From NCBI GenBank assembly GCA_034766995.1, contig CM068317.1:36532249-36596248 (forward strand): a stretch of DNA of 64,000 bases, read 5' to 3'. Position numbers and translations under genes: made by a program. The notes below the pieces were generated by a model, which did not search any database, was not told the origin of the DNA, and saw only the letters and a program-made list of their open reading frames with translations. Positions 48,011 through 60,450 of the stretch are shown in pieces. The stretch is from Acanthacorydalis orientalis. Lineage: Eukaryota; Arthropoda; Insecta; Megaloptera; Corydalidae. How positions within the stretch are numbered: the stretch's first letter is position 1; every line of letters starts with the position of its first letter.

Positions 48011-49008
48011 TAAATTTGATATATACGTCAATATGTCTATTCGAAATTAATTTTCAACTTGAACAACTTGTTTTTTCGTCGCGTAAAACGATTGTTTAAG
48101 ATTAGAACAGTCTTTCAAGTATTGTTTTATGAACAATAAGAGCTTGTGATCGTACAAGCTTTTGAACTTGTTATCAGTTTGAATTTGGGTGAGGAACTTA
48201 AATAAGGGTGTCAGTTCTGTTTAAAATTTCATAAAATGTAATCATAACTCCTACACTCAAGTATGTATGCAAGGAAATAATTATATTTTCACTCAAAGAT
48301 GCACAATTATTTGTAATATTTAAATATTCCACTTTTTTCAATATTTTAGAATTTGACAATTTCATTTTTAATTAAATTTATATTCTTTTTTATAATAAAG
48401 ATTTATTTCATGTAAAATAAACCATTTCAATTATAAATAAATATTTTTATTTAATATTTTAAAAATTAAGTATAGATATCAGTTAAAAGCGTGTTAACTT
48501 TTTATTTTAATAAATATTTAATAAAAATTTCAAATTCTACAATAAAAAGCATGACTGACTAACAAATTATTTCTTATTGAAGTTCTTTCAACGTCTTGTA
48601 TACTTTTTTTTCATATTTATTTCTGTAATTAATGTATAATTATTTTCTCACTTTTAATAAACTAACTTTAATTAATTTATCGATTGAAACCTGCCAATTT
48701 AGATAATCTTTTGTGTATACACATAAATAATTAATAAAAAAAATATGAGTGAGTTGAAATTTTACTTTCTATAAACAAGACTATTTTCTTGCTTAGTCGC
48801 TCCGTTTTCATCAACCTTCTGTGTATTTACAAACTTTCTGAACTTGATTTACTTTATTCACTTTAAGAATATTCTCCTCACTAGTAAGACCTTCAATAAT
48901 TTTCAAACGTTCCATACTCTTTGTACCTTTGCTACCAATTAAAATTTTAATATATTGATTCAATCTCTACATATCACATATAACCACCCATTAATACTAT
49001 TTAAGTAA

Positions 49009-49010
<2 letters not shown>

Positions 49011-49067
<57 letters not shown>

Positions 49068-49097
49068 AGAGAGATGGAGAGAAAAAGAGAAAGAGTG
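49011..49097. repeat. Compound (TA)n and GA-rich microsatellite
   Basis: About 27 TA units followed by a GGGAGAGAGATGGAGAG-type purine tract. Confidence 0.96.
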
Positions 49098-50040
49098 ATA
49101 GAATCTTAACCTGAAATTATCATCGAATACTTTCTTGTCTTTATATTCTTGTAAACTTTAATATTTTAATATTTCCTAAATATTTTGTATTTATAACTAT
49201 ACCGTTTCATTTTTAATATCATATTAAAAAATTATTAGTAAATAAATTTCTTTCTTTTCGATAATATTCTTTAAACTTTAAAAATATAAAAAATCTATGA
49301 AAAAATAATTCTTATTCTGTATATGAGAAAATAATCTAATTTACATTTTAATTTAATGATCATTAAAGGGCCAAAGAGAATAATTTAAAATTATAAAAAA
49401 TATTTTATTCGGGAGATTTTTTTAAAAAACTTTGTTTCTAACAAAGATTAAAATGAAAAAAATATCGTTGAGTGACGAATTTAAAGCGAATTTTATTATA
49501 ATCTTCAACTGTAGATATATAAAAAAGTAATTACTTTAGAGACAATTTAATGTTCTCTTAATAAAAAAATGTTAAATACTGACTTGTACTTTCATGGTTT
49601 TGATAATTTATTATTTAATTAAAATTATTGAAACAGAACGAATTTGATGATTATTTCTCGTTTTAATTAATAATTACTGTAAAGAATGTCACAGTTTTTT
49701 ATTATATAATACTAGTTTTTTTTTAAAAAAAAAAGATTATGATAATAAATTATATACAAATCGAAAAATGTAGATGTAAAATACTTTCAATTTAACAAGA
49801 TAATTGTTTTATCGTAAATATTTTATGTCATAAAATTTATTTTTTTACAAGTATCATTTCAGGTTATAATAAATGTGTTTTTGGTATAATTTTAAGTTAT
49901 TTAAATGTTCAGGTTATATAAAAATATTGCTTCTAAGAATATATTTATATGGCGTTATTATATAAATGAACTGTAGACAGAAATTATCATGAAATAATTC
50001 TAAATTATAAGGTATTTTTTTATATTTTATAAATGAATTA

Positions 50041-50130
50041 AACTCTCACATGCCACAAATTTTCTTTATCAAAATTTTCAATGATTGTTTATTGTATACT
50101 TTGCTAAACTTATAGCAATAGTTAAAAAAA
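50041..50130 (+). mobile_element. Possible eroded foldback-type A arm, copy 11
   Basis: CTCTCACATGCCACAAATTT, TTTATCAAAATTTTCAATGA, TTGTTTATTGTATAC and ATAGCAATAG follow the family order, but many positions differ. This is the weakest member listed. Confidence 0.35.
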
Positions 50131-50727
50131 ATAGTTAAAATTTCAAAGCATACCGCTGAAATTTTAGAAAAAATGTTTGTTGGTTGTTAAATTAATTTTT
50201 TGGCAGAGAATTTAGCAACAGTAAAAAAGTGTTATTGTAAGACTAATTTTATTCACCCTTTTAATTCTAAATGTTGATTTTTTCGGAAAGTTCGTATTTA
50301 TATGCATAAATTTGTTTTCATGTACATTCATGATCGATTGTTTAGTAATTTAAAACCTTTTCAAAAAAAAGTTAAACCAATGAAAACTCATTTTCGATTT
50401 GGATATAAAAAAATCATTTGTCTAGAAAAATCTGACAAACTTATTTATTATTAAAATAATGATATTTTGTATCTGTAATTCTATTTTTCTTGCAATATAT
50501 CAGAGAAATTAAAATTATTCTTAAAAAAGATACATATTGGTAATATAATTAATAAGTATAGATACATAAATTATAAATTAAAATATTAAAATTAATTCAT
50601 ATTACCAGAAATTATTTTCTAGATATTTTACTTACTTAAAATGTCATCTCTATTTTCTTTATAATTGTGTATTTTTATACCTGTGATTCAGATGAGCCTG
50701 TGGTGTCAGTACTTTTGGACACTTAAA

Positions 50728-50780
50728 TTTCTATTTTCTACTATTAGTTTTGGCACATATACTATCTTCCCGTAGATATT
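50728..50780 (+). repeat. Dispersed repeat fragment, related to 53472-53540
   Basis: TTCTATTTTCTACTATTAG followed by TTTTGGCACATATACTATCT and TCCCGTAG aligns with the minus strand of the other locus. They share the identical 12-mer TAGTTTTGGCAC and the spaced words TTCT-TT-TCTA and TCTTC--GTA. Family unknown. Confidence 0.4.
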
Positions 50781-50875
50781 ACCTATTTTACTTATCTGAA
50801 ATGGCACACGTTCTGAAATTAATAGTAAAAACTGACACTCAAATAATCCAAAAAAAACGAAAGGGCATCAAGATT

Positions 50876-50910
50876 ATATATGTATATATATATACACACG
50901 AGTATATATG
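50876..50910. repeat. (TA)n/(CA)n microsatellite
   Basis: TA run with an ACACAC segment and a further TA run. Confidence 0.9.
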
Positions 50911-51269
50911 AAAATATGTATGAACTATTTGAATATTTTCTCGATAAAAGTGTTCGATTTTATATTATCTTATTATATTTCTATTAAAAATTAAATATTA
51001 TTATAAAATAACTATTTTTTTTATAAGATAAATATTTTGTGGTAGATTTCAGATAATAGAAAGACTAACAATAAAGTTTTAATAATATAAAATATGAAGT
51101 TTTCTTCACGAGATGGAGAAGGGTTTTAGGCTAATATGTAAAAAGGATGAAAATAGAAATTGCTTTTTTCATTTCTAATGAATTATTATTTAAATAATTT
51201 CCCTGTTCATATTCATTCTATACCTGCATGTTGTTAATTTGCACTCTCATAATAAATATAGATTATAAC

Positions 51270-51310
51270 CTCTTCCTCCTCTCTCTTTCTGTCTATCTAT
51301 TATGTGTATA

Positions 51311-51385
<75 letters not shown>

Positions 51386-51388
51386 GTA
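51270..51388. repeat. Compound (TC)n, (TCTA)n and (TA)n microsatellite block
   Basis: A TCCTCTCTCTTTCTG pyrimidine tract, TCTATCTA units and a long TA run with GTA/ACA interruptions. The minus-strand Tyr-Ile frame here is rejected. Confidence 0.95.
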
Positions 51389-51399
51389 AATTGAAGAAA

Positions 51400-51640
51400 C
51401 ACACCAGTCGATTACAGCAACGAACCATTTTATAATCCACGTTATCGACCACTAAGCAACGTTCATACTGATTCCCTACCACGAGATGTCGACGTATTAT
51501 TTTGGTGTATTACATAACAGATTTCGACGCGTCGTGACGGGCGCCGCTTTTCACACATAGTTCGTTTCTTGTCTCAACACTAGATCGGCGCCACCAGTAT
51601 CGGTATTTCCTTTACATACTTGTCACGTTTGACAACCAAT
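51400..51640. other. GC-richer island with two GGCGCC palindromes
   Basis: Contains CGACGCGTCGTGACGGGCGCC (51525-51545) and GATCGGCGCCACC (51584-51596). On the minus strand, 34 codons before the TA array (starting MVGNQYERCLVVDNVDYKMV at 51482) are open, but the frame runs straight into Tyr-Ile repeats with no donor. It could be a noncoding regulatory patch or a decayed element. Confidence 0.3.
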
Positions 51641-53026
51641 ATATTGGCTGTACGTGACTATGTATTTCGATATTTTGCTGATTTTTATCATTCTACTGCA
51701 TTGCATACTGTTGACAGAATGTTTCATGAAAATTGAATGAGGAATTATGAAAATGTACAATGATTGATTTTTTTGTGTTTTGAAAACGTACTTGAAACTG
51801 TTTTTTAATCTGGAACACATTCACTTTCCCCCTCATTTTAAAAATAATATTTATAAAATTTGAAATTTTGAAAATGATTATTTTCAATTTTCTCACTATA
51901 TTAAAAAAGCATTTACAATAAAAAGTAAACTTGTCTTTAAATGATTAATTAATAAAATCAAGTTATTTGAACGCTAAATATATATATTATATTAGAAAAA
52001 ATGTGAAAATATAGTACATTTCACCTTTCATAAAACAGATATATTTTTATTTAATTCCGAGGTGAAATTTAGTATCATTTCGTCCTTGATTAATAATAAA
52101 CAAAGTGATTTAGATGTTAGTATCGCAATTTAGTCTTTCAGTTATTTAGACAGTGGTTGTTTGGAATAGCAAAGCATGTCATTTATGATACCTTCTTGTA
52201 GAATAATATAGATGTTCTTGAAGAAAAGGTAACTGATGAAAGTAGATTCTTTTATTTATATGCAGCAACCCTGACATCTTTTATATTAAATACGTTAATA
52301 ATAAGAAAAATATATTAATAAAGGAAAATAACAGTTCTCAGTATACGTATTGATTAATTTCTAGACGTCCAATCTTCTAAGATAAAAGTCTTATATTTTT
52401 TTAAAGCATCGTTTATTTGTTCGTATAGAAAATGAAATTATATTCCTTCAAGTAAAGATATTCAAAATGTTTAATAAAAATCTCTTCAGCCCTTACAAAT
52501 CAAATTAGTTAATTGATTCAAAAAAAATGATTTCAGAATTTCCAAGAGTTTATTATCAAATTTCTTTTTCTTTCAAATAAAATTATTTTATTTTTTACCA
52601 CATGTTACGACTTTTTATCGATACCAGATGTTCATAAAATTGTTCGCAGGAAGATTTGCATTATATGTATATAACATTGGAAAATCAGCTTAATATTTTT
52701 TCAGCGATGTAAATTTAATAAAAATTCAATATTTATCTGTGAAGTGATGCAAAAGTAATAGCCTAGTAACCAATAAGAAGAATGTACGCATTTTACTTAT
52801 TACATTATACAATCATTTTTCAAATCAGTAAAACGGATAATCTCATTAAGAAAGGAACTTTTTAAAAACATTGAATCATTTAAATAATTTTCTTTATAAT
52901 TCCCTTACATAAATATATGTTCAAGATATAAACATTGTTTCATGTTGGTTCTATTTGTTTAAACAATTTTTAGTAAACAGCATTTTAATTGCTATTTATA
53001 TTGAAAATAAATGAATGTGTTAATGG

Positions 53027-53051
53027 ATATATATATATATATATATATATT
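53027..53051. repeat. (TA)n microsatellite
   Basis: Pure TA array. Confidence 0.92.
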
Positions 53052-53471
53052 TGTAATTTAAAATTTTTAAAAAGATACAACATAAATACATTTTCCGCAT
53101 TTTTTAATTGTTAAATACTTTTATTTTTTGTTTCATAAACTGAATTTTTTTCTTTAATTTAAAAACATGCCATTTTTATTGAAATTTTTGGTCACGATTA
53201 AATTTTGATTTTTTTTAAAAAAGATCCCTCATGTTTTCTTTTTGTTGTCTATAAAAGTTTATCGTTTAGTATATTAAAAATATATTATTAATAATAAAGC
53301 ATTTATTATATAATTAACTGTATTTATAAGAATATTGAAATTATTAATATAATTCTGTTTTCACATCTGTGATCACATTGATGGATTTTCATAATGCTTT
53401 TCTTCCGTATAAAATATTAGAGTTTCTGTTTTTCACTTCAAGTTTCGGTATGTGTACTATCTTTAAACACA

Positions 53472-53540
53472 TTTTAGAGACGCATACGAAGAAGGCATGC
53501 GTGCCAAAACTAGCATTAGAGAACAGAATCTCAGATGATC
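53472..53540 (-). repeat. Dispersed repeat fragment, related to 50728-50780
   Basis: On the minus strand TTCTGTTCTCTAATGCTAG, TTTTGGCACGCATGCCTTCT and TCGTATGCG align with the plus strand at 50.73 kb, so the two copies are inverted relative to each other 2.7 kb apart. Confidence 0.4.
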
Positions 53541-56140
53541 CAAAAATATAAAAATCATTAGAAAAATATACTAACGTTATTAATTTACTGTCAGAATTAT
53601 AGAGCCATGCTAGATGAATACTAGTAAAATTCAGAATTTATGTTTGTAATAAAATAGCATTGAAACATTTACTCATTTTGAATAAATATTGGATTAGTTT
53701 TTGTAACTGAAGTCATTGTAAAAATAGTAAAAGAAAATCGAATAAAATATTATGTTATGAAAATATAAAACAATGTCCAAACTCAAAATAGACCAGTGTC
53801 GATTTGATGAATAACTTGTTTTTAAACAGTCAACAATATCATTTATTTATTTTTAATGCTATTGGTATTATTTGGTTAATTTTCCATATAAATTCTTTTT
53901 TTCGATTGAGTGTACCTAATGTTAACTTTAAGTTATATACTAGTTTGTTTCTTTTATAATTCTTTTCAATTTTCATCGTCTTCAGGTAGATCTTGAACGG
54001 TTCAAGGTAATATGTTGAAATCAACAGTAGAAAAAGCGAATTCGGACGAGTCCTGTATAATTTATGCGTAACAATAAAAAGTCTAACAAAACTTTATTTT
54101 TACTAAAATTACAATTCGAATTATATCAAAGTTATTCTACGACAGCGTGTCTCATCTATCTTCTTATTATATAATGAAAAAAGAAAAACAATCTAAAAAT
54201 AAAAAATATGTAAATAGATGAAACTGAGTTTTATTACATTAGACTTCTTGTATTGTTATTAGTTAAAGAAACTTTATGTTATTTAATAAATAATAAATGA
54301 ACATTAATTCTAATAATATGATGTTATAATAAAAAATATTATTAATAGAATTAGTCCATTAAATGGTTGGTAAGTTAAAGCATCAATTATTATCTTTCAA
54401 AAATAATACATTTGTGTCTAATGCAATAAGAAATTCTTATAAAAGACTTATGATGGAAATATATCCTTAAAACTCTTGCTATTAAACGATAAAATTAAAC
54501 GGTACAGACAATTAGATACAGAAAATTACATAATTAAAATATATCTAAATTTATTTAATTTACTTTTGTCATTTCATTACATTATGAATATTTCGTATTA
54601 ATTAATTTAAAGGATTTCACTCTGTCATACGCATTATTTCATATGTCAGAAGAACATTTAAATCACTTTAAGCATGGAAAAAAACAAAAAAATACATCTT
54701 TGATCAATTAAGCTCGAAACTATTAAATTTCTGTAACAACCCTTCCGCATTACTAAGAGAACACACGATGCAAACTCACCCAGTGTTCAATTTCCTGTCG
54801 GAGCGTAGAGTTTTCCAATTAATTTCTAATTCTAGTTTAATTAAGAGCTAGTATAAATTACGTTTAATCAAAAATGGTATGTCAAAATGATATAAACACG
54901 TAAAACAAAATAAACATACGGCCATCAAGTCACTGTTCGTTTTCTTATATTTCATTACATTTTATGAACAGGAAATTAAAAAGAAGACCTTCAAAGTATA
55001 TAAAAAAAACAAATCTAGAGCGATGTTAACAAGAAATAAATTAATGTTTTTTTTAAAGTTGGTGCAGCTTATTGAAACTCATATATTTGTTTTTTATTAA
55101 ACGAAACGACTTTAATCAGAAACTGATTATTATTACACTAACATTTTTAATTAGATTTATATTTGTTAGTATATTTATTTTTTAATTTACATTTTAAATT
55201 AAGTGACATTGATTTTATCTTCTTTTATTATATTACATAGACTTCCTTTTAAATTGTAATGAATTTTTTTATAGAATTAAAGTAAACCATTTATTGTTCT
55301 CTAAATATTTATTTTAGAAAATGAATTTAGGTAACAAAAAGGTTAAATATTTTTCCTTTTTACCAAAATGTATTATTTGTTAAATTTTGATGTGATAACG
55401 AAATTTATTTGGTTGAAAATTACAAAAAATAATAGTATAAATATGACGCAAGGAGCACATTAACATATATTTATAAAATAATTAAACTTATTATCATTCA
55501 ATGGTACGGACAACCTACAAAACCTTTTTGAAAACACCCAATTTCAGTTTCGTTATAGGCTAGTTCAGTGCCATATCATGAATATAATTTTCACTTTCAC
55601 GTTGTCGACTTATCATTTGTATATTTCATCTCTTTCTTATATGAAAAAGTAATATCTATGTTGTTTCTCTCTTTGTCAGTTATAGAACGGCATCGTTTAG
55701 AATATAAACCGGTATCATCTGATACATTTGACAGGGTCACAACATGATAAATGCGATATTTAACTTAAGTATTTGGGATCCGGTATTAAACTTTTAGGCG
55801 AGCATAAACTTTTTGATATCTTATGAATTTCAATTTATTGTATACTTATTTTCAGCTTTTAATTGTTATAATAATAAAACTGAAATTTAAACTGACACAT
55901 TTTTCTTTGTGTAAGATTCATTTTTGGAAGATTTTATCAAATTAATCATCATTAAATATTGAAATACAACAAAATTAAACTATCCTTTTAATTACTCAAA
56001 TTATTAACAATTATTTTAATACCGATATGTGAAACAGTTTTGTTCATAATATATACATATATATATAATAGTCAGTAAAAATATTGATAACATTAAATAA
56101 AATTGTCAGTGTTTCTTATTTTTTCAATATATTGCTTCAT

Positions 56141-56176
56141 TAACAACAAGTAAGAAATATTTCTTACTTGTTATTA
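56141..56176. repeat. 36-nt palindrome
   Basis: AACAAGTAAGAAAT followed by ATTTCTTACTTGTT is a perfect 28-bp palindrome (56145-56172). Four more bases on each side pair with one mismatch. There is no loop, so it is a cruciform candidate. No neighbouring gene explains it. Confidence 0.9.
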
Positions 56177-56684
56177 ATTCTCATTCTAAAATCTTTAAAT
56201 ATAAAACATTTTTCCTCTTGAACTTTTCACTTTTAGTATTACATTTTCATGGATGTTAAATACGTATTTATGATGCTACATGCATGAAAGTAACAACTCT
56301 TGAAGGTATATCATTAAGACAATGAGAGTCATTAACAACCTGAAAATGTAGTAGATGTGGGTCAACACCAAGCTGCAGCAAATGAAGTCATTTCTTGAAC
56401 AATGATATCATTTATTTTCACCGTGGTTTAGCTGAATTGACTACACTGTACGCTTTTCCTTTATTTTGTGTATCTATTTAAGTGACGAGTATACACTGTT
56501 TTTATTCTATATAAAATATTTTCAATGCTACATTCGTCGCACGCGAGTGAATTTATTGTAAAGTTAACATGTTTTGCAATACTATCATAATGAATACGTG
56601 TTCTTTTCTATAGTTTTGAATACTATTGTTTCAAAAATATATCTTATCTTTTAATGAACTATTTGTGTCAAAGAATATAATATC

Positions 56685-56689
<5 letters not shown>

Positions 56690-56761
<72 letters not shown>

Positions 56762-56816
56762 GTATATATATTTTTATATATATATATATATATATTTATT
56801 TATATATATATATATT

Positions 56817-56911
<95 letters not shown>

Positions 56912-56937
56912 ATATACATTTATATATATATATATAG
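56690..56937. repeat. 248-bp TA satellite with TTTATA and AAATATA interruptions
   Basis: The longest simple-repeat tract in the window. TA runs are broken at intervals by TTTATA in the first two thirds, then by ATAAATATA, which is its reverse complement. The tract is therefore partly self-complementary. The 103-codon plus-strand frame over it is Tyr-Ile repeats. Confidence 0.97.
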
Positions 56938-58790
56938 ATTACTTTATCCATTTCCTAATAAAACAACATTTTCTACATTCTTAAAGACAGTACTGAAATA
57001 AATTCTTATTTTTGAAAAAAGAACTTGAAAACGAATAGTAATATTAAAAATATTTTCATGTCATAGATTTATTTATAATAAATTAATCACATATTAACGT
57101 AGGAATTCGTTAGAAATATATATATATATATATATATATATTTATTAGTATGCAAACATACACAAATTCATATGTCAATTTTCATTTTACAGAAATATAT
57201 CTTCTCTATTGGAATTTGTATAAAATTACTATAAATATTTTGAATATTTTTATAAATATAAACAATATTAATCTAAATATTTTAAACAATTGATGTAGTT
57301 CCCCGTAAAATAGTTACTTTATTTAATAATAGAAAAAAGTGTATCAAAATATTTTATATCTTACATACATTTCCATTCAATTTTGTTATTTATTTCAAAC
57401 GTATTTTAAAATATATTTCAATTTTTTTAAATAAAATTTAATATAATTCACAAAAAAATTAAATTAACGCCTCAGTCTTAGAACTAAATATTTACAAGGA
57501 CATTTGTTTTAAATACAAATAAAAATTGAATCAAAATAATGTTTAGAAAATTAATTTTAAAGAAGAGAATATTATTTTTATTAACTAAGTAAATATAATT
57601 ATTGTCTGTATTACAAATATGTACATTAATCTTTTTATATATATTTTTAAAAAAATATATTTTGAAATGTCTAGATTTTATTATTTATTCTCATACCTGC
57701 ATTACGTTTAGTAGATGGCAATAGAATTATTTCTATTATTTCTTTAGTACTGATACTGACAGGCAACAAATCAAGCTATTTATTTGGTGTTCATAGCTGA
57801 CATGTACGTATGTTTGCTACGATTCCTATTTGATTTTTTTGTAATTAATTTCAAACAAAACAGTCACCTTCATAGAAATTTGTTGTGAAGTTAAATAAAA
57901 AATAATTACTTCTTACCTTAAACATTAAATTATAATCACATCAGAATTCTAAAATTATACAAGCATATATAACATTGAATGTTAAAAAAATCAATTGATA
58001 AATTTTATATTTATTTTTCTATTTGCTTAACAAAATTGATAGATATGATATTCATCAAAACGTTTTTTTTTATTCTTTTTACTTTCATTCTTTATACATT
58101 TAACTATTATTTTTTCCTTACGTCATTAAAAAGATCGTATCTTTTACAATTTATTGCAATTGTTATCATTTTTGGTAATAATGTATCTTTATTTTATAAC
58201 ATTTACTTGTATTTGATGAAAATCAAAACCATTTCTATAAAATACAGTTTAGGAATTTGTATAAGAGAATAAATTAAGGTATTACAAAATAATAGACATC
58301 AGATATAAGAATATAATATAAGTACGAGTATTCTTTTATTTAAGTGTTTAATATTCAGTTGTGAATGTTTTACAAAATATATTATGTAGTAATAAATTTT
58401 GAAGTTATTTTTCCGAAATGTTTAGTTTATATTCTTTTTTTGACTAACAAATATGAATTTGTAATGTTTATTCGAAAAAAATCATATGCAATATTCTTAT
58501 AGATAAAAAAACTGATAGTCATTAATTGAAATTTAATATATATGAGATTTTTTATTATAAATATATTTTTTTTATTTAAAAATACATGTAAGCAAATTAT
58601 AAAACAAATGTTATTTCCCAGCTGAAAAAAATATATTTCTATTTTGTTTGCTTTTCAACAAACTATAGAAAATGTATTTGCTTAAGTTCTATGTCCCATA
58701 TATGTATATATGACTGTACAAAAATCGCCAGTCAATACAGTTTGTTTTTAAACGTTAAAATGAAGACATTTTTTTAAATATCCACTGACG
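56938..58790. other. AT-rich gene-free stretch
   Basis: No exon recognised. The 97-codon plus-strand frame at 57979-58272 is dominated by Phe, Ile, Leu, Tyr and Lys as expected from AT-rich DNA, has no domain and no Kozak or splice support, and is left out. Confidence 0.55.
57116..57144. repeat. (TA)n microsatellite
   Basis: Pure TA array followed by TTTATTA. Confidence 0.92.
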
Positions 58791-58794
58791 TATA

Positions 58795-59170
58795 TTACAT
58801 GTTATGCATGTAATACAACACTGAAAAAAGCGACGTTTGCTTCATCCCTGAATATTTTAGTTTTTTATCCATCCGAAATGTAAGCAAAGATCTCCGGCAA
58901 AAGCCTACTTGAGGGGCGGAAGCTTCTACACGCAACAATGCGCTGTTTCCGATGTCGCTTTGTCTCGTTCTCTGTATATAAATATCGGTATGGTTTGAGT
59001 ACAAGATTTTTATGTCTTTGCGAAAGGATGAAAAAAACGTATCGTAACCGAGAGTCGATCACGTGGTATGATAATAGATGTCGCAAAGGAAAATATTGAC
59101 GTCATTGTTGGAGAACAAGTTTTGGATAGATGCCAAGATATTTCCGCTGTTATTGAGAATGACATGTCGT
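58795..59170 (-). promoter_or_regulatory. GC-richer island with CRE, E-box and TATA, minus-strand promoter candidate
   Basis: Read on the minus strand the order is a perfect CRE, TGACGTCA (59097-59104), an E-box CACGTG (59060-59065), a TTTATATAC TATA-like word near 58975, and then a GC-richer segment. An ATG near 58873 opens 25 codons (MDKKLKYSGMKQTSLFSVLY onward) to a TAA at about 58797, with a weak donor-like CAT|GTAATA just before. The layout suits a CREB-type promoter with a short first exon. The 69- and 73-codon minus-strand frames overlapping it have no known domain. Inference from motifs only. Confidence 0.35.
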
Positions 59171-60109
59171 TTTTTTATTATATACTTATTTATCGACGTT
59201 TACTATTTATTGAAACAGCGCAATTTGTCAACTGACAACTGAATGGTTTGATATTCTGTTATACTGTACGTGTTACAAATACTTTTCTATCAAAAAATTA
59301 CATTTTTACGATATGTAAAATAAATATAAAACTATTTTCATTTCTCTAACACGTGATACTGACTTTTTGAATACTATTAAAAAATTAACACGTTTAAATC
59401 ATCCTTTCATAAAATATCGACTCGTTAAAAATATTACAATATATCTTCTATAAAAATTAAACAATGATTATTAAAAATGATTGTAACAAGATAAATAAAA
59501 ATCAAAAATTCTTTCATCTCTTTTAAAGAAAATATTTTATTTAAAAAACTTCTTTTTTGAATATTTTCTAATTATTAACATATAAATTATTAATTAAATA
59601 TGTTATAAAAAATTGTTTATTGACTGTATTTAATATTATTGTTTCTTTTTCAGAGGTTAAATAAGTATCTGATCTTTTATTAAGTAAACATACGATTGTA
59701 AATACCATCTAGAGTTATCAATTTTAAATTTATTTTCTCACATATTCTTTGCTGTTTGAAGCTCATTTTAATTTATAATTAAAAGTATAAGTTCATTAAT
59801 ATTAGAAGACGTATACTAAATTATTTTCAGTTTCCTTGAATTTCCAAATATATTGTGAAATTATATTTGTTTTTCATTTTTCTAAGAAAGATTTTACTCT
59901 CAAAAGTAAATATTATTTTTATTTAATTACTTTTTAATTCACTATATTTATTAACTAATTTTGAAGATGTTATTTTTAAATTTGATATTTTTCTTTAATT
60001 TCTTTTTGAACCTTTCTGAAAAGTCAGTAAACAATAAATTTGAATAAAAAAACTTATTCTGTAACTTTCAAAATTTAGTTCTAATTTTAACTTCGAATTT
60101 CATTAAATT

Positions 60110-60169
60110 TACACACACACACATATATACATATATATATATACATTTATATACATATATACATATATA
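60110..60169. repeat. Compound (CA)n/(TA)n microsatellite
   Basis: ACACAC run followed by TA and TACATA units. Confidence 0.93.
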
Positions 60170-60394
60170 ACTCGTTATAATGTCATTAAATTGTTGAAAT
60201 ATGTTTAAACAAGCCTTCATGTTAAACAAAACACAAAAAATAAATAAAAGTAAAAGTCTAATAAACTTCACAGTAAAATGTAATGAAATAACTTTTGCGA
60301 TGAGTCTGAAGTCTATGATAAAATCTGTTGAAGACACTTCTTTTTATTTGAAAAGTTTTGTGTTCTAATGTTATTTTCTATTGTGTTTCCTACA

Positions 60395-60395
<1 letters not shown>

Positions 60396-60450
<55 letters not shown>

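Larger units (their letters stand above)
46913..50030. other. AT-rich gene-free stretch
   Basis: Contains the 47.7-48.0 kb island and microsatellites. No exon recognised. Confidence 0.55.
50131..56140. other. AT-rich gene-free stretch
   Basis: No exon recognised outside the 51.4-51.64 kb island. Short frames at 51623-51896 (minus), 53369-53551 (plus) and 53839-54024 (minus) show no domain. A slightly GC-richer part at 55540-55780 has no identifiable element. Confidence 0.5.

Noticed and set aside
56626..56937. 103-codon plus-strand open frame
   Set aside because: Translation of a TA repeat (Tyr-Ile/Ile-Tyr). The same applies to frames at 16571-16834, 20203-20478, 30433-30618, 45756-45950, 47558-47758 and 51300-51482.
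57979..58272. 97-codon hydrophobic frame that looks membrane-like
   Set aside because: Phe/Ile/Leu/Tyr/Lys content is what AT-rich DNA gives by chance. No Kozak, splice or homology support.
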